Origin: Roseburia sp.
Lineage (GTDB): Bacteria > Bacillota > Clostridia > Lachnospirales > Lachnospiraceae
Assembly: GCA_017621905.1 (NCBI GenBank)
Contig: JAGASC010000197.1
Span: 1 to 15,249, forward strand
Reading direction: 5' to 3'
DNA length: 15,249 nucleotides
The notes below the pieces were generated by a model. That model was given only the letters and a program-made list of their open reading frames with translations, did no database searches and was not told where the DNA came from. Of the stretch, positions 11,809 through 15,249 are shown piece after piece. The stretch's first letter is position 1. Every line of letters begins with the position of its first letter. Both the position numbers and the translations under genes were made by a program.

Positions 11809-14334
11809 TTAAAATCCAAAATCTTTTTCATGAAGAATGACGTAATCTTCTTCATCATATCTTCTCGCTGCAATAATACTGAACACTTTTTTCAAGCCTC
11901 CCCGCTCTACCCGCCAAATTGCCTGGTCCACGATTTCTTTGACCTCAGTAAGCGTAGTAGGCTTGTCAAACTTCTGAATATTACTAATACTATTGTAAAG
12001 CGCCAGTATTCCCATCTCATCAATCGTATATCCCTGCTCATTGGCATATGCTTTCGCAAAGGCCACCAACTCATCGCTGGTAAATACCGGAATGTTGATT
12101 TTCTCAGAAAACCTGGATGCAAACCCTGCATCCCTGCTCAGGGCCTTGTCAATTCCCTTATGTGTATCTTCCATAATGACAATAAGCCCGCTTGTGTCCT
12201 TTTCCAACAACGTGGAAAGCTTTCGAGCTGTCTCCTTAGAGATGCCTCCTGCTTTTTCAATGATCAGGCAGCCGCCTTTTACCTTGGAAAGGAGCTCAGC
12301 CACATCCTTCTGATTCAATACGGATGCCTCTATCCTGCCGACTCTTCCTTCCGGCTTGCCAATTTCCTTCTGTAAGGCCTTTACCATACTGGTCGCAAGC
12401 ACCGTCTTGCCGCTTCCCTGGCCTCCCTGAATAATCATATTGCCGGTAGATGCCGAACCTTCCCCGGCGAGACGCTGTATCGCCCCGGTCATGGCCTGGC
12501 ACAGCTGCTTTTCCATACCCTTGATCTGAACAAAGTATGTAAATATTTCTTTCTGTTCTTTGCTGAGTGAACGAATCACCGGATAGCCAGCTTTCGGTTC
12601 TTTGATTTCCTGCAGCTGCTTCTCCAATAACTCCGCCATATCCGGCATCGCTATCTCAGGCATTGCAATCTCGGGCACACTGCCTGATTCCATCTCAAAG
12701 AGTTCCTGGTCTGTAGTGTGTTGCTGCTGTGAAGCAATCCCTTCCGCCAATTCCTCGGAGGCAATATTCTTCAGCAGTTCCTGCAGTTCCACATCCTCCT
12801 TTAGTTCTTCCGGAAGCAGCTCCTGCAGTTGTGCATCCTCCTTTAATTCTTCCGGAAGCAGCTCCCGCATTCCTGCTGCAAGTTCTATGTGGCTTTCTTC
12901 CTCCACCGCTCCGGAAGAAGCCATCTCTTCCATCGCGTTCATATCCTCATTTCCCGTATTCCCTGTCAACTGGTTTGCCGCGGCAAGCTTTTCATCAATC
13001 TGGGCATTTTCCGTGGAAAGTCTGTCAATTTCCTGCTGCAAAATCTGGTTCATATTGGCAACCACCGCTGCTGCCTGCTCATCCGAAGGAAGCTGACCGC
13101 CAAGATACTGCTCGTCCAGCAGATCCTTTGGTGTCAACCCGGAATCCAGCTTTGGTATCACGTCCGCCAACCGCTCCATGATATCACCGGCTTCCTGTAA
13201 TGCCCTGGCTTTTGCAGATTCTAACTTCCGCTGCTCGGCATCCTGCAGTACAACCTCCGCAGCCCGCATGGTGCGTTCCCACTCAGCAAGCACATCTTCT
13301 ATACTCATCTGACCGGACACCTGTGGTTCCCTTGCGCCTTCCTCCGGAACAAAAAGGCTCATCTGCCCGTCATAATCCTCCGCCAAAAGCTCCTGGAAGT
13401 TCGTCTGTATAGACTGATCAATTTCCCGCTCTGTTTCGATATAAGGCACCTCTTCTTCCTCAGAAACCGGCTCCTCCTTTGGAAGCTGCAGATACGGAAT
13501 TTCTTCCACCAGCTTTTTGATATTGTCCATGCTGCTGTCTACGGTTTCTTTCTCGGTAGCCTCTATGATCTGCTGCATACTCTTCTGCAGCTCTTCCTGC
13601 AGATTCTGGGTATTGAACCGCTCAGGTGAAAGCTTAACTTTGGGGATTTGTACCGTCTCATGCACGATTTCTCCGGATTCCAACGCATCGTCCGGCTTTA
13701 CTTCCACGATTTCCTCTTTTTTCAAACGGAACTGGCGGTACTTTTCCTCCTGCTGCCTGGTCAGTGGCTGATACAGCATTTTAAGCTCTAAGGCCCGCTC
13801 CACATAAGGTCCGTCGCCAAACCAGAGAATCAGCTCATCACAGGCCTCAATACATTTTTCACTCATGCCCGCTTTGTGATAGAGACATGCCAGTTCAAAG
13901 GCCCATTCCTCAGAATACTCCTGCTCTTTTAATTCCTCCAAAACCGCAATCAGGGTACGGGTATCGGAACCCTGGGCCTTGCAGATTTCGTACTTGAGTA
14001 CATATTTTAAATTGTCATGGGGCGCAATCTCGACAAATTCCTGATAGTAATCCTTCGCCTCATCAAAATTTTTCATTTTTATGGCAACCTGTGCCAGACG
14101 ATAGATAATCATCCGGCCAATGGGAGACCTGTCATAAGCCATCAGCAGAATATCCCGGCTCTCCTCGTATCGCCCTACTGCCTCATAAATTTCCCCTGCC
14201 ATCGTCAGAGTATTCACATTTTTTACTTTATGCCAGTTGATGGAATCTGCAATCACCGCCGCAGTCTGATAGTCGTTTGCGTCCGTAAGTGATTTTATCT
14301 GGTCCAATTTTAATTTATATTCATATTTATCCAA
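11809..14334 (-). CDS. TPR-repeat protein with C-terminal AAA-type ATPase domain
   Basis: A large cytoplasmic protein, 841 aa from the TTG at 14332-14334. The N-terminal 220 residues are tetratricopeptide-like helices (AGEIYEAVGRYEESRDILLMAY, then AKDYYQEFVEIAP). A long Glu-rich, presumably flexible linker follows (about 230-590), then an AAA-like domain with Walker A GGQGSGKT (K643), a Walker-B-like GCLIIEKAG, and SRDAGFASRFSEKINI, which resembles a sensor/arginine-finger region. The linker holds an exact-length duplication of 14 residues (12781-12864). The frame extends up to a TTG at 14409, but that TTGACA is the -35 of a promoter. GAGGTG six bases before TTG 14334 fixes the start. Placement before glgB suggests a link to glycogen or carbohydrate stores, which is unproven. 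Confidence 0.8.
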   Translation of the reverse strand: MDKYEYKLKLDQIKSLTDANDYQTAAVIADSINWHKVKNVNTLTMAGEIYEAVGRYEESRDILLMAYDRSPIGRMIIYRLAQVAIKMKNFDEAKDYYQEFVEIAPHDNLKYVLKYEICKAQGSDTRTLIAVLEELKEQEYSEEWAFELACLYHKAGMSEKCIEACDELILWFGDGPYVERALELKMLYQPLTRQQEEKYRQFRLKKEEIVEVKPDDALESGEIVHETVQIPKVKLSPERFNTQNLQEELQKSMQQIIEATEKETVDSSMDNIKKLVEEIPYLQLPKEEPVSEEEEVPYIETEREIDQSIQTNFQELLAEDYDGQMSLFVPEEGAREPQVSGQMSIEDVLAEWERTMRAAEVVLQDAEQRKLESAKARALQEAGDIMERLADVIPKLDSGLTPKDLLDEQYLGGQLPSDEQAAAVVANMNQILQQEIDRLSTENAQIDEKLAAANQLTGNTGNEDMNAMEEMASSGAVEEESHIELAAGMRELLPEELKEDAQLQELLPEELKEDVELQELLKNIASEELAEGIASQQQHTTDQELFEMESGSVPEIAMPEIAMPDMAELLEKQLQEIKEPKAGYPVIRSLSKEQKEIFTYFVQIKGMEKQLCQAMTGAIQRLAGEGSASTGNMIIQGGQGSGKTVLATSMVKALQKEIGKPEGRVGRIEASVLNQKDVAELLSKVKGGCLIIEKAGGISKETARKLSTLLEKDTSGLIVIMEDTHKGIDKALSRDAGFASRFSEKINIPVFTSDELVAFAKAYANEQGYTIDEMGILALYNSISNIQKFDKPTTLTEVKEIVDQAIWRVERGGLKKVFSIIAARRYDEEDYVILHEKDFGF

Positions 14335-14347
14335 TTTGGCCACCTCA

Positions 14348-14361
14348 AAACGTGCACGTTT
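14348..14361. promoter_or_regulatory. 14-bp perfect palindrome, candidate operator
   Basis: AAACGTGCACGTTT lies between the predicted transcription start (about 14374) and the start codon of the TPR/AAA gene, directly before its GAGGTG ribosome site. A dimeric repressor binding there could block transcription or ribosome access. The family of any such regulator cannot be told. Confidence 0.45.
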
Positions 14362-14380
14362 ATCGTTTTCTTTAACTTTT

Positions 14381-14409
14381 AGTTTAACATACACATCTGT
14401 GGATGTCAA
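14381..14409 (-). promoter_or_regulatory. Sigma-A type promoter of the TPR/AAA-glgB operon
   Basis: The minus strand has a perfect TTGACA (14404-14409), a 17-nt spacer and TAAACT (14381-14386). Its -35 coincides with the longest possible start of the gene, which is why that start is rejected. The region up to 14556 shows nothing else. Confidence 0.65.
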
Positions 14410-14556
14410 AAAAAATAACGCATCAAATCCGCTGATTCTCTGAGTAAAATACTTCCAACGTCTGCCACGGCAAACTGAAATTTTGTTTTATAGACAAGGT
14501 ATTTTTGAATCAAACAATAGATCCGTATGGTCTGCGAACTTTCCGTTGTCATAAAT

Positions 14557-14586
14557 GAATAAGAGAGAGCCTTATTCAGCCCTCTC
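14557..14586 (-). terminator. Weak or switching terminator after the AI-2E transporter gene
   Basis: On the minus strand GAGAGGGC can pair with GCTCTCTC (14579-14586 with 14563-14570). Alternatively GAATAAG can pair with CTTATTC (14571-14577 with 14557-14563). The two overlap and exclude each other. The sequence after them is T-rich but has no clean T-run. Confidence 0.4.
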
Positions 14587-15249
14587 CGAATGTATATCCT
14601 TATCCTCTTTTATTTCTGCTGTTTCCTCATATACCATCTGATTTGTGTTCTGATCCACCCTTATCAGATAAGTATATTTTTCTGTTTCTCTCGCCAGTCC
14701 CCGCTTTTTCAGGAAATAATTAATGATTCTATTCACAATATAATAGATGACCGCCATGATAGGCACACCAAGCAGCATTCCCATAAAGCCCCACAGCCCT
14801 CCGAATACCAGGATGGCAAATACCACCCAGAAGGAGGAAAGCCCGGTGGAGTCGCCGAGAATTTTCGGTCCGATGATATTTCCGTCAATCTGCTGTAAGA
14901 CAAGAATAAAAATCAGGAAATAAAGGCCCTGCCAGGGATCGTTCAATACAACAATGATAAAACACGGAACAGCTCCGATAAAAGGACCAAAAAACGGGAT
15001 TACGTTGGTCACGCCGATGATAACTGCCAAAAGCAGAGGATCCGGCATTTTCATGATGACAAGCACAATATATGCAAGTACACCGATGATGGCGGAATCC
15101 AGAATTTTCCCGGAAATGAAGCCTCCAAAAATCTTATTGCTCTTGCGCACCGTCTCCACAATAACGTTTGCCGGATTCGGCTTTAGCACTGCGTAGATCA
15201 TTTTTTTCGTCTGTGCGGCAAACTTTTCTTTGCTCACCAGGACATAGAC
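14572..15249 (-). CDS. AI-2E family transporter (YtvI/PerM-like), C-terminal part
   Basis: The gene enters from the right edge, and its last 225 codons are visible. Hydrophobic segments are seen at ILDSAIIGVLAYIVLVI, then LLLAVIIGVTNVIPFFGPFIG, GLYFLIFILVLQQIDGNIIGP and a long FWVVFAILVFGGLWGFMGMLL stretch. The NVIPFFGPFIGAVP and IDGNIIGPKILG motifs are characteristic of the AI-2E transporter family of multi-pass membrane proteins. Members are linked to AI-2 export or to ion exchange, and the substrate cannot be assigned here. A charged cytoplasmic tail (about 45 residues) closes the protein. The GTG at 15237 is not the start, as the frame is open to the window end with typical helix sequence. 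Confidence 0.9.
   Translation of the reverse strand, partial: VYVLVSKEKFAAQTKKMIYAVLKPNPANVIVETVRKSNKIFGGFISGKILDSAIIGVLAYIVLVIMKMPDPLLLAVIIGVTNVIPFFGPFIGAVPCFIIVVLNDPWQGLYFLIFILVLQQIDGNIIGPKILGDSTGLSSFWVVFAILVFGGLWGFMGMLLGVPIMAVIYYIVNRIINYFLKKRGLARETEKYTYLIRVDQNTNQMVYEETAEIKEDKDIHSERAE

Noticed and set aside
12602..13096. Serine-rich plus-strand frame of 164 codons
   Set aside because: It is antisense to the Glu/Leu-rich linker of the TPR/AAA gene; the low complexity mirrors that coding bias.
14335..14409. N-terminal extension of the TPR/AAA protein starting at TTG 14409
   Set aside because: Its first six bases are a perfect TTGACA -35 with a matching -10, and there is no ribosome site; GAGGTG supports TTG 14334.
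1..15249. CRISPR array, tRNA or rRNA genes
   Set aside because: No regularly spaced repeats of CRISPR type, no cloverleaf or rRNA-like stretches were seen.

Overview
The window looks like a chromosome segment of a spore-forming Firmicute, most likely a Lachnospiraceae (Clostridium cluster XIVa) member. The genus cannot be decided from sequence alone. The basis is moderate GC, sporulation genes (bofA-like, cwlD-like, a germination-type GH18), MecA, a DUF1858 redox protein, a stand-alone TadV/TadZ/TadA pilus module, and abundant purine-rich Shine-Dalgarno sites.

Layout. (1) 1-1620, minus strand: the start of a Tad/Flp pilus operon in the order prepilin peptidase, TadZ-like ATPase, TadA/CpaF ATPase (25 codons visible), with a good promoter at 1654-1682. 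(2) 1719-2621: bofA (minus) and a yaaL-like DUF2508 gene (plus) are divergent. A 134-bp inverted-repeat element with an 8-bp target duplication lies between them. (3) 2680-3308: a 26-bp mini-insertion with its own 8-bp duplication, then a promoter, a roughly 255-nt leader with a 54-nt repeat carrying a duplicated ribosome-site region, and the DUF1858 gene, ended by a two-way terminator shared with mecA. (4) 3361-4182: mecA (minus). (5) 4381-6759, plus: a Ser/Thr kinase fused to a TadZ/MinD-like domain, a second TadZ-like ATPase overlapping it, and a small unknown protein. (6) 6955-9659, plus: a secreted SH3 + GH18 hydrolase (with a 27-bp mini-insertion in its leader) and a CwlD amidase whose ribosome-binding site sits inside a terminator-like hairpin. 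(7) 9766-14409, minus: a long hairpin, glgB, and an upstream TPR/AAA ATPase gene. (8) 14557-15249, minus: the C-terminal part of an AI-2E family transporter.

How they fit together. The pilus operon and the kinase/ATPase pair share the unusual GxGxTH or otherwise degenerate ParA/MinD-type fold, so the kinase pair may regulate or localise the pilus-type machine; this is inference. BofA, the GH18 protein and CwlD point to endospore development and germination. GlgB is translated just downstream of a large TPR/AAA protein.

The main hunting results are: three short inverted-repeat insertions (134, 26 and 27 bp), each flanked by an exact 8-bp direct repeat; two genes of the pilus/kinase set that appear to start at ATT; a combined terminator and ribosome-binding site upstream of cwlD; and the kinase-TadZ fusion itself.
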